Shown: positions 1 through 12,199, numbered from the stretch's first letter. The stretch: 25,605 nt of DNA from Gymnopilus junonius (GCA_015501075.1 JADNYJ010000451.1:1-25605); one strand, 5' to 3'. Notes: generated by a model from the sequence alone, not told the origin. Made by a program: numbers and translations.

Positions 1-499
1 ACTATGGTAACTCGAATTAGAATACGGCGAGTAATTATATAGCTCCTCCAAAGAGGCGTACAAATATTAAACAGCAACATCTCGCACGGAATTATGCAAC
101 GATGTTCGGCTACCGTGACTGATCCCTGCTAAAAGTAGCTCTAACTCATGGACCGACTACAAGGGGTTAATGATAGCACTAGGAAGAAATGAAGGTACTT
201 ACTTCAATGATCGCTACAAAATTAACAGCAACTGGTTTATAAAGTTAACAACAATATTACAAATTCTCAGTTTCGAAAATATTCGTACCAGATGAGCAAA
301 TAAGTAGTTGGTTGTTCTAATGACAAGCATTAGATTGGTACTCCAGCATGTAACAAAGGACATCATTCCTTACCGGTAAACTAGTAGGAAATCTCAGACA
401 GTTTTGTGCTTCACCCGCGTTTCGTCTTGCAACCCCAACAAAGGTGCTGCATTTGAACCGGCGAACGTTTCTGCGAGGTTAGTAATTCGAAGCAGATAC
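1..499. other. Left flank, no certain gene
   Basis: No convincing reading frame. It is AT-rich and may contain the last exon or 3' untranslated region of the minus-strand membrane protein gene, because that family normally carries some tens of residues beyond the last segment I can recognise near 500-700. Confidence 0.4.
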
Positions 500-3400
500 C
501 ATCAACCTAGTAAAAATTTCAGCGAGTGGCCAAGAAAATAATCATGACGCATACCATGGACTGGTTCAAAGATGGCATCTAAAGAGAGGAATTCAGTCAC
601 CCTGCTACTTTGCGAACGTAGAAAGATTCTCCAAACCTGATAGGAGAAGCTAAGCTTGAAGGACGGGTCAAGTCGCTCCACGCCTCTAATATAATGCACA
701 GTAGACAGGACTAATAGGCTCCTGTAGGAAAGTCATCTCTCAGGGTGACAGCGTAGCATTAGTTTAGAAGCAAGTTGACATACTGCAAGTCGGATATCCG
801 TCGATATGTACTTGACGGCAACCGACTAGAAATATGTTGAATGGCGGTTATACGTAATTAGGCTCTTTATCCTACCTAAATCGAGGATCGAATTTCATAG
901 AAGTGGTGAAATGTTCGAGGACGGCGTGCTTTTTCTTCGTTTCGAGAGAAAGCCTTATTGTTGATCGTGTGCTATAAGATTGATGACAAACTCACCTCGA
1001 GTGAAAGCAACAAGTTCGCCTGAGCTTCAGTAGACTCTAACCGCCTTGAACATTCCCTTCTGAACCGATTCGCAACAGCATCGCGAGCTCTGATAAGGCC
1101 TGCGCAAGGGTTCTGTGGAAGGCATTCCGCACGGTGAAGGGCATCGGTAACATGGCAATAACAAGCTGTTGTTGATTTGTCTGGAGTGACCCCGATCGTT
1201 TCATAAAGGACTCACCGATGCAGCGAACCCAATGACGTCTAGTAGACTATGCACCAAAATCAACATCAAAATTCAATGAGTAAATAACAAGTGGCTCACG
1301 CGCGCAACCAAATGTTTTTAAAATAATCTGGGAGGTAGGGAAAGCAGGCGTGCGTGTTTCACCCCATATGATCGTGAGCGCTAATTTGGAACTCATCTTT
1401 TTTGGTTCAATGTCTTCAGAAATATGGAACGTACTGGACATCAGCGTAGATGACGCGAACATGGCAAAAAATAAATGAACCCTATTGTTCGTCGATACTG
1501 TCACTAGCAGTGATGGTATGACAAAGATAGTCTGGGGAGAAGATAATTTGGAACGCGTTTGCAGAAGGCCAGAAATCAGACTTACAGTGACTACGACCAG
1601 CACATACGGATTCCCGGTCCCCCCTCCAGCGGAAATGTACCAGATTGGTAACACCACTAATTTTTAAATTTCGGTTATGACAGTTGCAATGAGATAAAAG
1701 TGTGACCAACGCATTAAGCCAAGCAATGTTCCAGCAAAGCGTACGAGAAATAAATAAATCTAGTGTTCAGAAGTTAGCCTTGAATTTGGGTATAAATTGA
1801 AAGAAAAGTAGACCTGATCGCCCGCGTAAATCGTCAGATATGACTGACAACGCGAATCAGCTTCAATTGACTCAGAAGTTACCGAAACATGCCTGTGCAA
1901 GAATCAGAGAAATTGAACCCGAATTGAGGGAGAAAAATGCGGCAGTGGACTCAGAAAGACATAGACTGAAGATCGCGACGCTCAAAATACTGAAACGGAA
2001 GGCGTAAGCCGTCACAGGGTCCAAAATCCAGTCAATGACCTTGGACCTCTTCTTGCCTTTTACTCGATTGGAAATTTGAGAACTTATCGAAGGAGGCGAA
2101 GAAATGGACGGGAGATTACTGGCAGAAAGGATGCTAGTAAACTCTATCGTTTGAGTGACCAGTGTCTTCGGATCTCGAGAAGACGATGAGCCATAGGGGG
2201 TCGATGAACCAGGTTCAACATATCCGCCTATTTGATCTTGCTTCAGCAGGGGGCTGGGCGTAAACAGTGACGGGGATCTTGATTCAGTGCCTTGCTGAAC
2301 TTCCTGTCTCCGTGACCTGGTGAATACACGAGGGAGACGAGGTATGGGTTTCGGCTCTCTTTCCTCGGTAGCTAAAAGGAAACCGATAACGCCTTCTAGT
2401 TCGTTTGCCAATAGATCGATATTGTCCATGAGAGATAAAGCGATGACCACATGTCTTAACTAGGCATGAGCTGATGGGATAAGGCAGCGACAGCTTCGTT
2501 ATCTCACCTTAACCCCGAGCCTCCGTTACGCTGTGGAGAATGAACCGATTTCTTTGCACGATCGATGAAGTCAGGCCATTTTCCCTTGTTCAAAACTTTG
2601 ACCTGAGCCATGCGCAGATTTGAACGTGACATATCAAGCTTGAGATGACGAAAATCCGTTTTTCGTCTGTCGACCTGCGAGAAGACGGAAATCCACGAAT
2701 CTTTGGTGCATTCCTGAATCCATTCATCTATTTCCATCAATGCAACGCGGCATGCCAACTTGAGGTCGCTACATGCGTCGAAAACCTGTGCACGCGAACC
2801 ATCGAAACTTGCTCCCTCCTGCAAATGATGAACTATAATTCTCAAGAAGAAAAAGAGGATTTACGATATTTCTTCTATCCCCATCCTCTATTTCGTCATT
2901 CGAAGGGGCCATGACGAGCGTCTGCAAGCGTTCAATATTTCTGTGAAAATATCAAGTCAACAGACGGGCGACAGCGTGCTACTGAGACCTACTTGACTCT
3001 GTTCACAATGCGTTTGATCCAGCCATGCAAAGCGTGATGCTCTTCAGGTGATAGTCTGTGGACGGAAAAATCAAGGTTAAGCGCTTCCTGTCGATCTTCA
3101 ATCATTTGCATCGTGGACTTCAGGCGTGAAACGAACTGCGCTGCAGTAGACGAGTCAGTTGCTTGATCAGATTCATCCCAAGGAAGACGATAGTAGGCTA
3201 TTGGATTAAACCACATGAACGTCCTTAATGAATCAGTCATGACATTCAAGGCTTACAATTAGAATATCCTCGCGGACTGCGATCCTGTGCATAACGTCAG
3301 AGGTCGATGTCGAGGCGTTGCTCGGTTACTCACAGCCAAGCATGATTAAAACTCTCTGGAAAGACGACCGCCAAGGATATAATCGAGACAGCAGCATAAC

Positions 3401-4348
3401 ATGCCGCAGACACGACAAAAGTTGAAGAACCGAAGTATGATTGAGTTGGCAGTACTACAAAGTGCCCTGAGTGCCGACCTCGCAGCAGACATCCCAGAGA
3501 AGAACTTACAAGGGTTGTTCGTAATGCTGAATCCATCAGTATGAGTGCAAAGAAGCCCAGGATTGTGGTCCAGGAAAATAGCCAAGGACAACGGCCAGAA
3601 AAAACGTGCCGACGAAGAAAAATATACCAAACATCGCTGACGACCTGTAGACGCATGCTTCAATTTCGAAATCTGTAAAGATAGTGATATAAAACATTCT
3701 TACCGAGGATCAAGGAAATAACCAGAGTAGACGATAAGTTGGTCTTGAACTGCGGCTAACACTCCCGGAATGTGTCTTCGAGTTCTGCGGTTAGGAATTA
3801 CAATAAAAAGTGAAGAAAAAAAATTACATAGAATTTTCCGCCTGGGTCTGTTTAAGCAGTAAGGCCGGACTTCGGACAGCGAATGCTGCCGCCGTTGCAG
3901 CACAGGTCCACGCCCACGCAATAATCAAGCCTACTTCAGCGTCAGCCTCCTGAGCATAAGGAATTAGAAGACACGGCGCACAAAACAAGAGAGCAATCAT
4001 GATAAATATATGCACAGAAGCCGGTAGGAAAGGTGGTATAGCTACTGCCAGCGTACTGTAAAACATGAGCCGGAGCACCACAGTAAAAGAGGCAATGCGA
4101 GACTCACGCCATGAATATTGTCCCAGACCCAAGCACCTGAGACGACACTGGATTGATCAACAAAACCAGGACGCGACCTCAACAATTATCGCCCGCAGCA
4201 GCCTCCTCCTAATGGGTTGGGAACGAATTGTTCTGAGAAATGAATGGTACATGTTCAAAAGGGTGTTTGCCGCCATGGACATCATGGGCGAGATTCGAAT
4301 GCTGACCAAATGTTCGCAAGTATGGATATGGTCAAAATACCAGACCAC
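500..4348 (-). CDS. ArAE/FUSC-like membrane transporter (DUF2422 + DUF2421), many exons
   Basis: A multi-exon integral membrane protein of the fungal aromatic-acid-exporter-like family, known members of which have an N-terminal six-helix half (DUF2422), a cytosolic linker and a second membrane half (DUF2421/BRE4-like). Seen reading leftwards: LINPVSSQVLGSGTIFMA followed by hydrophobic helices (4160-3830), SSAMFGIFFFVGTFF (about 3640), FPESFNHAW (about 3335), the linker phrase LSPEEHHALHGWIKRIVNR (about 3050-2990), a Ser-rich linker (2350-2050), AGDQ then VRFAGTLLGLM (about 1810-1715), WYISAGGGTGNPY (about 1645-1604) and LLDVIGFAAS (about 1250-1205). Short introns are legible, for example 4107-4056, 3827-3785 and 3703-3645. 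At two places (near 4160 and 3600-3570) I need a one-base frame change that no canonical intron explains, so it may be damaged or contain sequence errors. Both ends are approximate; the C-terminus may continue left of 500. The substrate cannot be told from sequence. Confidence 0.72.
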
Positions 4349-5745
4349 GCGTCAATCTTTATGAGAGAATAGAGTCGCCATGCATGCCTTTAAAATTCTA
4401 TAAAATCTAGTTGGCACAAATGCGCATGGACATCATTCGTATCCCGGTACAGCCTGCCAGCCTAACACAAGCTAGTGGAATGCCAAGTCATCGTGATTAG
4501 CACTGGTCTGCCAAGAACTTGGCAATAGATATTCAGAGACGTACCCAGTATAGCATGGCATTCTCTGCGTGTGCCATTCCGTTTAGTGGTCATGAAATGA
4601 GCGCGTTGTGGTGCAGGGTTGCCGAAGAACACGCTCGAGGTCGCGCGTATGTAGAGCCGAATAGGGCGATGTCCGAAACGGAACAGCAGCCGACGTAACT
4701 TTTTCACAGCTACTTGACCTGTTGATTTTTCGAATCCCTTATTCTCGTTGCCACCTCCACTTATATTTATTGCAAGTATTCTATAAGGCTATTGGGCCAA
4801 TAGCATCTCTATTATGACAACACACTGCAATTCGTAATCGTTGGGAAGTTGGGTTATCCGTCAACCCAAGGAGGCTGCGGCAATTCCGAATTAGGGAAGA
4901 AGGTCCTGTTGTTTCCCTTACTTAGCAGTCTACTAAATCTGACTTACTGTCCACGGCGCCCACTACTCTGATATGCTTCATGACTAAGTTAAGACATGTG
5001 GTCCATACTGGAAATTCCAGAAGAGACGTAGCCTGCTACTCAACAACCAAAGGAAGTTGACTTGGCCAACACCCATCATCTAAACCTGCAGGAATACGTA
5101 AGGTAAGTCAGTTTTTACCGCCTTCAACAAACGCGACGTCTTTTAATATCCTTAAAAAGTAACGTCGCAGTCTCATGTCTTCTCCCTTTCTTGCGACACC
5201 TCAATAGCCGTTCCGAACCAGACACAGGCTAGGTTTATATGCCGATTTTCGATGCCCGGATGTTCCTTAGGTCTTCCCTTCTCTTTTGGCGATTCTGGGC
5301 TCGTATGGATATAATCTTTTTTAATTAGCAGATTTAACTCAAAACTCAGCGAAAGTACCTGTAAATGAGATACTCAAGCGAACCATAGACGACTGCTTCT
5401 CTGTTTTGTCTTCGGATCATTATGCCTAACTGCCCCGAGATTCTTTGGGACGCCGTTGAGACTACCTTGACAGTCTCGCTTCTGGTTATGTTCTGTCAAT
5501 CTTGTAGAACCTCCAACTCGGCTATACTAAACTCCTTCTGCCCCAGTCCGACAGAATTATATGACGCAGCAGAAAGTGGACTATACACACCCTCTCTGTT
5601 TCTAAGCTTTGCGAAAATTGGCATATCAAGAGTGGATCAAGAAGCGTCTACTGAAATCAGTTACGTATTAGAACCTGCAAAGAAAAGGAGGTCCTTGATT
5701 TTGTAAATCATCGTGGCTCCACTTTTCCGTTCGACCTACTCTATG
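4349..5745. other. Intergenic region between divergent membrane-protein and acyltransferase genes
   Basis: The flanking genes point away from each other, so this 1.4 kb should contain both promoters. A perfect 17-bp palindrome holding two CCAAT boxes lies at 4788-4804 (GCTATTGG, central G, CCAATAGC). An open frame at 5422-5706 (94 codons) has no recognisable domain, shows no splice continuation and ends just before the TATA box of the next gene; I treat it as chance. Confidence 0.5.
4788..4804. promoter_or_regulatory. 17-bp palindrome with paired CCAAT boxes
   Basis: The 8-base arms GCTATTGG and CCAATAGC surround one G. CCAAT is the binding core of the fungal Hap/NF-Y complex; here the core is present on both strands. 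It lies about 440 bp upstream of the membrane-protein gene and about 1 kb upstream of the acyltransferase. That it regulates either is inference. Confidence 0.3.
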
Positions 5746-5754
5746 TATATAAAA
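5746..5754 (+). promoter_or_regulatory. TATA box of the acyltransferase gene
   Basis: TATATAAAA ends one base before an ATG at 5756 and 31 bases before the ATG at 5786. Transcription normally begins about 30 bases or more downstream of a TATA box, so the first ATG would probably not be in the mRNA. This favours the 5786 start. Confidence 0.55.
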
Positions 5755-5785
5755 GATGAATTTATGGGTTCGAGAGCAAGTCGCC

Positions 5786-7306
5786 ATGTCCAACCCACAA
5801 TTCGCTTATTATCCACTTACGCCTTTCGATCTAATCAATGACACCGTAGGGCATACCCTTGGATGGCTGGTCGAGGGTATCCTCGATAAGGAGAAGCTCG
5901 ATTCTGCCCTGCAACGCCTCACAGAAAAGTGGCCTCTGCTCGCCGGAAGATTAGAGCGTCAGGTTGGTTCTGTAGTTCTACTCTGTGTATATCTTGTAAA
6001 CCGTCATAATATTTGACCCATTCAGGGAAGATCCTACCAAATCAAAGTCCCTCTAGGCTCACTTGAAGAAGGATACCCTTCTTATATTCTCACTTCAAAA
6101 AACTCGGATGCGCCCATTTCCAATTTCGTAAAGCTCCCGTTGCCCAACATGTCCGACGGTCTCCCTGCTTCATTGTTCAAATCTACCACCGCTCCTACGG
6201 ACCCTCAACTCTGGGTTCAACAAGATATACCTTTAACTCACTGGCACCTCACGTATTTCCGTCAACTTGGGGAAGAGTACACCTGCATTAGTCTGACCTT
6301 TTCGCATGCCATTTTCGACGGAATGGGCATCCTGTCTGTTATACACGCACTGGAAGCCGAAACGCAAGGTCGACCTTGGCCCGTTACGCCCCCACCTCTG
6401 ATTCCTGGTAACAACAATAATGCACTACAGACTGCCGTAGACTCGGTGGAAGAGGATAGAGGTGCCCCTGGCAGGCTGAATTATCATCATGTGAATATTG
6501 TGGGAGTATGGTATACTTTCATTACTATTCTTATTTGGTATCTCTGGGAAGGTATGTGGCATAAAGCGCATAACCGTATTATCATCCTTCCTGTCAAAGC
6601 TTGCGAAAAGCTAGTCCTTGATGCGAGGCAGGCAATAGCTCTGGACGGGAAAGAAGATGTTCGCCTTTCAACTGGAGATGTCCTTGCTGCATGGTTATTC
6701 AAGGTAGAGTCATTATATTCCAGGAGTTCAACAACCCATATCGATTGAATGTAGACAGTTTATTCAACTGATTCTAACCCAGCAAGGCTTGTAGGCCTCA
6801 CCAACCTGATGTCCCTCCGCAACATGTTCAAGCTCAGCAATTACTCTCATAATTGTTACATTCCTCTTCCATACCCCATTTTCAGCGTTGCCGAGCTCCA
6901 AGACATATCAATCCATGCACTGGCATACAGACTATCGATCGCCAGAGCATCGGCCTGCGTGGAACACGCCATGATAGCCTACAATCGCTTCCGAAAGGCT
7001 GCCAATTTCTCCGATATCAAGGCCAAATGTGTAATTTTGCCATTTGACATACGAGCAAATGAAAATCTGGGAATAACGAACATGACGAACGGCCGCATAG
7101 TCAACATCGACTGGACAGGGCTTGGTGGTGGTAAGACCATTGTCCGATACAAATCGACTATACGTTCAAGTTCCGTTCCATTTTCGAATTGGATTACTAT
7201 TGCCGGGAGGCTCGGAGATGGAAGAATCATGCTTGATGTGGTCTTGAACACCAGCAAATTGAAGGCGCTTGAAAATGAAGTCAGGAAAGTATGCATAAGC
7301 GCCTGA
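5786..7306 (+). CDS. BAHD-type (transferase family) acyltransferase
   Basis: Probable CoA-dependent O- or N-acyltransferase of the plant/fungal BAHD superfamily, as used to acylate alcohols or amines in secondary metabolism. Model: exons 5786-5962, 6026-6703 and 6755-7306, introns of 63 and 51 nt, giving a 468-residue protein in continuous frame. Evidence: the N-terminal YYPLTPFDL, WPLLAGRLE (the usual pLaGRl block), and the catalytic HxxxD motif as SHAIFDG with His at about residue 153 and Asp at 157. A later TGDVLAAWLFK block leads into TVYSTD...RLVGLTNLMSLRN after intron 2. The usual BAHD DFGWG motif is not recognisable; NIDWTGLGGGK sits in roughly that area. A hydrophobic stretch (VGVWYTFITILIWYLW) might attach it to membrane. 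ATG 5786 is preferred over ATG 5756 because a TATA box ends just before the latter. The substrate is unknown. A second gene with a very similar C-terminus lies at 25476-25579. Confidence 0.87.
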
Positions 7307-9287
7307 AAATGCTCCATCCAAATATTTCTGTAGAAGTTAGGTACAGCCACCTTGTTTGTGATGATGATGATTCCAGCAGAGGGTCCCTTTAAGGAACAAA
7401 CTGGGGTTCACCTACACACAATGGCCAATTGTATGCTACCCGCCGGGGCTGTTGGACCCTTGTCTCGAATTTTCAAAACTAGGCCCATAGGATTTATAGA
7501 ACCAGAAACAAGTTATTACAAGTGCATTGTAAGCTTAGCTGCGAGTGTAAGTGTTAGAATATTTATAATTTGGAGGCTGTGCGAGCATGTGCAATACTTC
7601 AATTTGGTGCTCGCACGGTACATTTTAATTTTTTCATCATTTCTGCCATCTTTGCCTCGTTGGACAGAGGTCAAACAGAAATGTGATTTTCTTACTTTGC
7701 TTTCAACAGGTCACTAAAACAGTAAGGCACAATCTCAGGCCTGGGAGTCTTTGGCTAAATTCTTCAGATACCGACTCACAACGAGCAAAGGGTCTACCTC
7801 GATGCTTCCCACCACCTCATGACAAGTTTAGCAGACTACTTTCCTCCTCTCCGTGAGCACTATAAAGGAAGAAAACTTTGTATTAAAGTCAACAAATTAT
7901 TCACCTCATTCGTAAATATAAAGAGTGCACCCTTCAGATGCTAGAACTCAAAGTGTGCTGCTGCTCACTGCCAGCGACGATGAGCTTGAACACTGACAGG
8001 TGACGAACGGACCGTGATTAACAGGTTTACATGTCTATGTGAAGCTTACTTGTTCTGGATGGTGGGAATAATATGAATGCCATCAATAATCAGAATACGC
8101 TGGTATTCTAGATGCCGAACTGACTCTAAGTGAGTATGTGAGTGACTTGACGCTTGAAGCCGACGCCTTTGGAAATAAGATTAAAAATAAAAAGGTTTGC
8201 CCAGTCACTGGCATACATACGCACGCTACCATTATATTAGGACAAGGAGTGATCATGATTCATGATATCCGGCGGTGTCAAGCGTCAAGGGCCAGTGTTA
8301 CTTTCGAGTTGGTTTCATAGTCTCACGCGAGCTAAATTGAATTCGGATGCTCTTGAGTTCTTTTTTGTCTTGGCAAGCGAAGCTAAGAGCGCCGCGCACA
8401 ACATCTGAAAGACCCGATGATGATGATGATGCTGATGATTGGCTGTTCCCGAAAGACAGACAACGCTTCGGCTCGAGCCTTTTGACATGTGGGATTCTGG
8501 GTTTGGGAATTGACTATATTTGAATTCGAGTGGTTTGGGCTACAGTACAGAATGGAGATAATAATAATAATGATGTTTGCATAGGGCGAAACATTGGGAA
8601 CCGCCGATCTAGATTTGGACAACTGTATGATCACTGCGGGCGGGAAGAGGGGAGATCGAGAGACATTGAGGGGATTGAGCTATCGTACTTTGGGGAAAGG
8701 GTAAAAAAGATGGCCAAGGTCGGAGGGCACTGTGTCGCTGAGGAGAGGTCTGGATTGGGGAGAGAAAAAGGTGGAGTCAGTGACGGGTATAGTGTGGCGC
8801 ACCTTGGCAAATGGACGATCAGAGGGATCAAGAAGGGGAAAAGAGGCAGCCCCCGACGGGTCTAGTGTGATGATCTCGAGGGGATGATATCATGAATCCG
8901 ATCATAAACAAGAGGGGGCATAAAGGACGCATGGGTGGTCAGAGAACCCTGATCAGCGGATTTTGAATTGGAGGAGTGAAGTGTATAGGGCCGAGACTGT
9001 GGAATGAGTGCGAGGGCAAGGACGTAATAGAGGGATAACCCTGAGTACAAGAGGGGATTGGTGCTGGTGGAATGAATTGAGGAGAGGGCATGTGACGGGA
9101 GTCAGCTGCCGACCGACCCACGGCGCTCCCAGGACTCTTCCTTCTCTTCCATCCCATAGACGCGTTGATCTCTCTCTTCTCTGTCTACAGCTCCATAGAC
9201 TCCATTGTACACGCACCCTTAGATCCCACCCTCCTCCTTTGTTCAACCCTCACGCTGACACATCAGTAGACGACATTAGAGATAGAC
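7307..9287. other. Gene-poor stretch, promoter side of the PSP1-domain gene
   Basis: No gene recognised over nearly 2 kb. Short open frames (for example 7352-7717 and 8530-8865) have no domain and odd composition. Simple-sequence patches occur: GAT-type repeats at about 8416-8442 and an AATAAT run at about 8555-8572. A TATAAA-like site occurs near 7860. The last 150 bases (about 9130-9280) are strongly CT-rich on the plus strand, a common feature of fungal promoters and 5' leaders. Confidence 0.45.
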
Positions 9288-12077
9288 ATGGAACGCTCCC
9301 AGCCCGAGTTTGACGAGGACGACCGCAGAAGTCGGTTCCACCAGAATCTCTCCAGTCCCACCGAGAACGGCCACCGAGAAAGGGCCGCCAGCCAGCCGCC
9401 CTCCTCCGATTCCTTCACCTCGCCCCTGCTGCAGAACTTCGTCCCCACCGGCGGCCCCTGGCCCTCCTCCCGCATGCTCAGCCCGCCCACCGGCCGCGGC
9501 CAGCCCCTGCCCATCCGCAGCTCGTCCTTCTCCTCGCACCCCCAGAGCCAGTTCTCCTCCACCATGCGCGACCGTGCCTTCCCATCCACCTTTGAGGACG
9601 ATGAGTCAGAGGCTCTGTCCGACACCTACGACGAGCGGTACATCCCGCCGTCCCTTTCCTCCAACGCCGACGCCCGGGGCAGGTCCTACGGCCAGGATCT
9701 CTCCCGCAGCAGGTCCCAGTCCCTCGCTGCCGGTCGCCCCGGCCCCGTGGGCAGCCCCTACACCGGTTCTTCAGCCATGCAGAGCTGGAACGAGTCCTAC
9801 CTCACCTCCAACCCTCTCAGCGTGCCTTCCAGGTACGGCGACATCAAGCCCCCTGGCTCCGCTAGCCGGTACGGGTCCCTCGGCACTTCCCTCGGTCGTT
9901 CGCCTACCAACCTCCATTCGTCCTCGCCTTCGAGCTCTTTAGCGGTTGGCGGTAATAATGGCTATAGCAGGCAGGCGGATATCTCCAACATGAGCCCGTT
10001 CGTCAGGGACGTGGGCCAGATCTTGTTGGATGATGGATCGGCGTTCAGAGAGCTCTGGGCGGGCATGAACCCGCCTCGAGACGAGAATGGCGGCGGGGGC
10101 AGCGGAACGACGAGTAGGAGGCACAGTGTGAGCGTCGTACAACCTCGGAGGGGTAACGTGGTTGGGTTCAACGCGCCCATCGCCAACCCCACCGACCTGG
10201 GCGACGAGTCTACAAGGCCATCGTACCAGCCACCCTACAGCAGCCGAGGCAGCGGTCTGCTCTTATCCGACGACGATCTAGCGAGTGATTTGGGGATGTT
10301 GAATATTAACCCCAACGAGCCCCTCCTCTACCTTCATCTTCGATCCCGCGTCATCAAAGCGGGCTTCCCCCCAGCCAGCCTTCTTCCTTGCCGATTTACG
10401 CTCCGCTCTCACGCAGTCCGCCATCGAGGGATCTGATGTCGACGTATCAGAGCATCAATCTGTCTATTCCCGGAGGAGGAGGAGCAGGCAATGCCAATGT
10501 GGGCAGTTACTCGAGGCAGGCGATTGGCACGCCTAGCGATGGGGATTTTCAGCTGGGGGGAATAGTCCGTCAATTGGGAGTGGTGGGGGTTGTATGAGGA
10601 GCAGCAGCAGCAGTTCCCTTCGCCCCCTCAGGGGCATGGACAGTATGTGAACAAGCAACAACAGCAGCAGGAGATGGCAGCGAGGTATATCCCCGGCCAA
10701 GGGATTCAATATTCGCATTCGCAACACTCGCAACAACAACAACAATTCCAACAGCAGCAGCAACAGCCACAGCAGTACGCCCTCCAACATCAACGCCAAC
10801 TAAGCACCAGCCCAACGCAATACGTCCGCGCCCGCGCCCCATCGTATTCCAGCACCAGCAGCCTCCAATCCCCTCTCTCACCCTCCATATCCAGTTCGTC
10901 CAGGCCAATGGTGAACCCGCAACAAGGACCCTACTTTCCTCAGATCCAACAGCAGCAGCAGCAGCGAAGGCTTTCAGACGCTCAACACCACCAACTCCAA
11001 CTGCAGACGCCTACCTCTCCTCATGGTCCTCATGGTGCCTTTGCACTCGGTGCTGGTGCGGGTTTTGGACTGCAGTCGCCTACTAGTGCAGGCGGGCTAG
11101 GTGGGCTAGGACAAGGACAAGGACAGGGTCAGGCGTTGAGTGATCTTGGGAAGGGTCTGCCGTTACACTCTGTCCCTTCTTCTTGGCCTCTGTATATTGT
11201 GGAGTTTAAAGCGGGACGGACGGATTTGTTTTATTTCCCGCATCCTAGTGCCAATGCCGGTGCCAACGCCAACGCTGATAACAACGCGAATAATGCGAAT
11301 AATGTGGACACGAGCAGCAGCACTGTTAGCGCGGACATCAGGAAAGGCGATCTGGTGATCGTCGAGGCGGATAGGGGGAAGGATGTGGGTAGGGTGGTGG
11401 ATGATAGTGTGACGCTTGGGGAGGTGGAGGCGTTTCAGAGGGCGCAGGCGGAGAGGTGGGGGGTGGGGGGTATGGGGGGTAGTGGTGGAGGAGGTGGGGA
11501 GGGGGAGGGCCCGGTTAGTCCAGGTGGACAGGGCGGGGTAGGAGGAGGTGGGAAGAAGGAGATTAGTCCCAAGATGATTTATGGGAAGGCTAGTCAGCGG
11601 GATTTGCAGTATGTCTTTTTCTTTCCTTTCCTTTTCCCTTCCTATATCATCATCATTGTTATCGTCATCATCTTCTTCATCTTCATCTCATCGTCATCAT
11701 CATCAACAACACTAACCCCCTTTCCCCCCTCCCTCCTCTCCCAAACAGACTCCTCGCGACCAAAACCGAAGACGAAGCCAAAGCCCTGCAGTTATGCCAA
11801 TCGAAAGTCCGCGCCAAGAAATTACCGATGGAGGTGATCGACGCAGAGTATCAGTGGGATAGAAGGAAGTTGACGTTTTATTTCGTCGCGGAGAAGAGGA
11901 TTGATTTTAGAGAGTTGGTGAGGGAGTTGTTTAGGTGGGTATTTTACTTTTTTTTTTTTTGAGGGGGGCGGGGTTCTTGGTTGAGAATGCGAGCTGACAT
12001 GTATGGTTTTGGATAGGCTGTATAAAACGAGGATATGGATGGCGTCGTTGCAGGGCGGTGGTGGGTTCGAGCAATGA
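9288..12077 (+). CDS. PSP1 C-terminal domain protein with polyglutamine region
   Basis: Homologue of fungal PSP1-type proteins, named after yeast Psp1 (a suppressor of DNA polymerase mutations); the biochemical role is unclear. The N-terminal half is disordered, rich in Ser, Pro and Arg. A Gln-rich tract follows (from about 10600), then the conserved domain: WPLYIVEFKAGRTDLFYFPH, KGDLVIVEADRGKDVGRVV and, in the last exons, MEVIDAEYQWDRRKLTFYF, EKRIDFRELVRELFR and LYKTRIWMASLQG. The 3' exons are clear: coding to 11608, intron 11609-11748, exon 11749-11934, intron 11935-12016, exon 12017-12077; these join in frame. Between about 10320 and 10595 the plausible protein moves through frames 0, 1, 2, 1 and 0, and stops interrupt frame 0 at 10434 and 10563. 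The shifts lie at C or G runs, so either sequence errors or an unrecognised intron are likely. If frame 0 held throughout, the length would be about 855 residues. Third positions are very GC-rich at the 5' end, unlike the neighbouring genes. Confidence 0.88.
10602..10980 (+). repeat. CAG/CAA-rich polyglutamine-coding tract
   Basis: Clusters of CAG and CAA codons (at about 10602, 10660, 10730-10775 and 10950-10965) code for interrupted glutamine runs in the disordered part of the PSP1-domain protein. Such tracts often vary in length between strains and in fungi are common in RNA-associated or condensate-forming proteins; the latter is family-level knowledge, not shown here. Confidence 0.75.
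11645..11716 (+). repeat. ATC/TTC-rich simple repeat inside an intron
   Basis: Imperfect ATC and TTC trinucleotide repeats fill much of the intron at 11609-11748. This is the longest intron in the window at 140 nt, which suggests it grew by microsatellite expansion. Confidence 0.7.
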
Positions 12078-12199
12078 TCGCTTCCCTTCATCCTTCCCTT
12101 TCATCCATCCCTCCTCTTTCTCCCTCCCTTCCTTTGCGCAACGCATAAAGGCTCCGATTACACATCATATACAGACACACATACATATACATATACAGG

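Noticed and set aside
5422..5706. 94-codon open frame upstream of the acyltransferase
   Set aside because: No domain, no homology I can recognise, and it ends in the promoter of the next gene.
5756..5785. Upstream ATG as the acyltransferase start
   Set aside because: A TATA box ends one base before it, so it is unlikely to be transcribed; family similarity begins after the ATG at 5786.
500..7306. Secondary-metabolite gene cluster (transporter plus acyltransferase)
   Set aside because: No core synthase, P450 or regulator is in the window; two adjacent genes are not enough.
7352..7717. 121-codon open frame after the acyltransferase
   Set aside because: No domain, low-complexity Met-rich start and hydrophobic random-looking tail; not a continuation of the acyltransferase, which already has a normal C-terminus.
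8530..9246. Several open frames on both strands upstream of the PSP1 gene
   Set aside because: Overlapping frames of biased composition in purine- or CT-rich DNA, with no recognisable protein family.
9310..9942. 210-codon Pro/Ala/Ser-rich frame overlapping the PSP1 gene start
   Set aside because: Shadow of the GC-rich real frame; its composition is what a shifted reading of that gene would give.
10602..11716. CRISPR-like or phage-type repeat array
   Set aside because: The repeats are codon-level glutamine tracts and an intron microsatellite in a eukaryotic gene.
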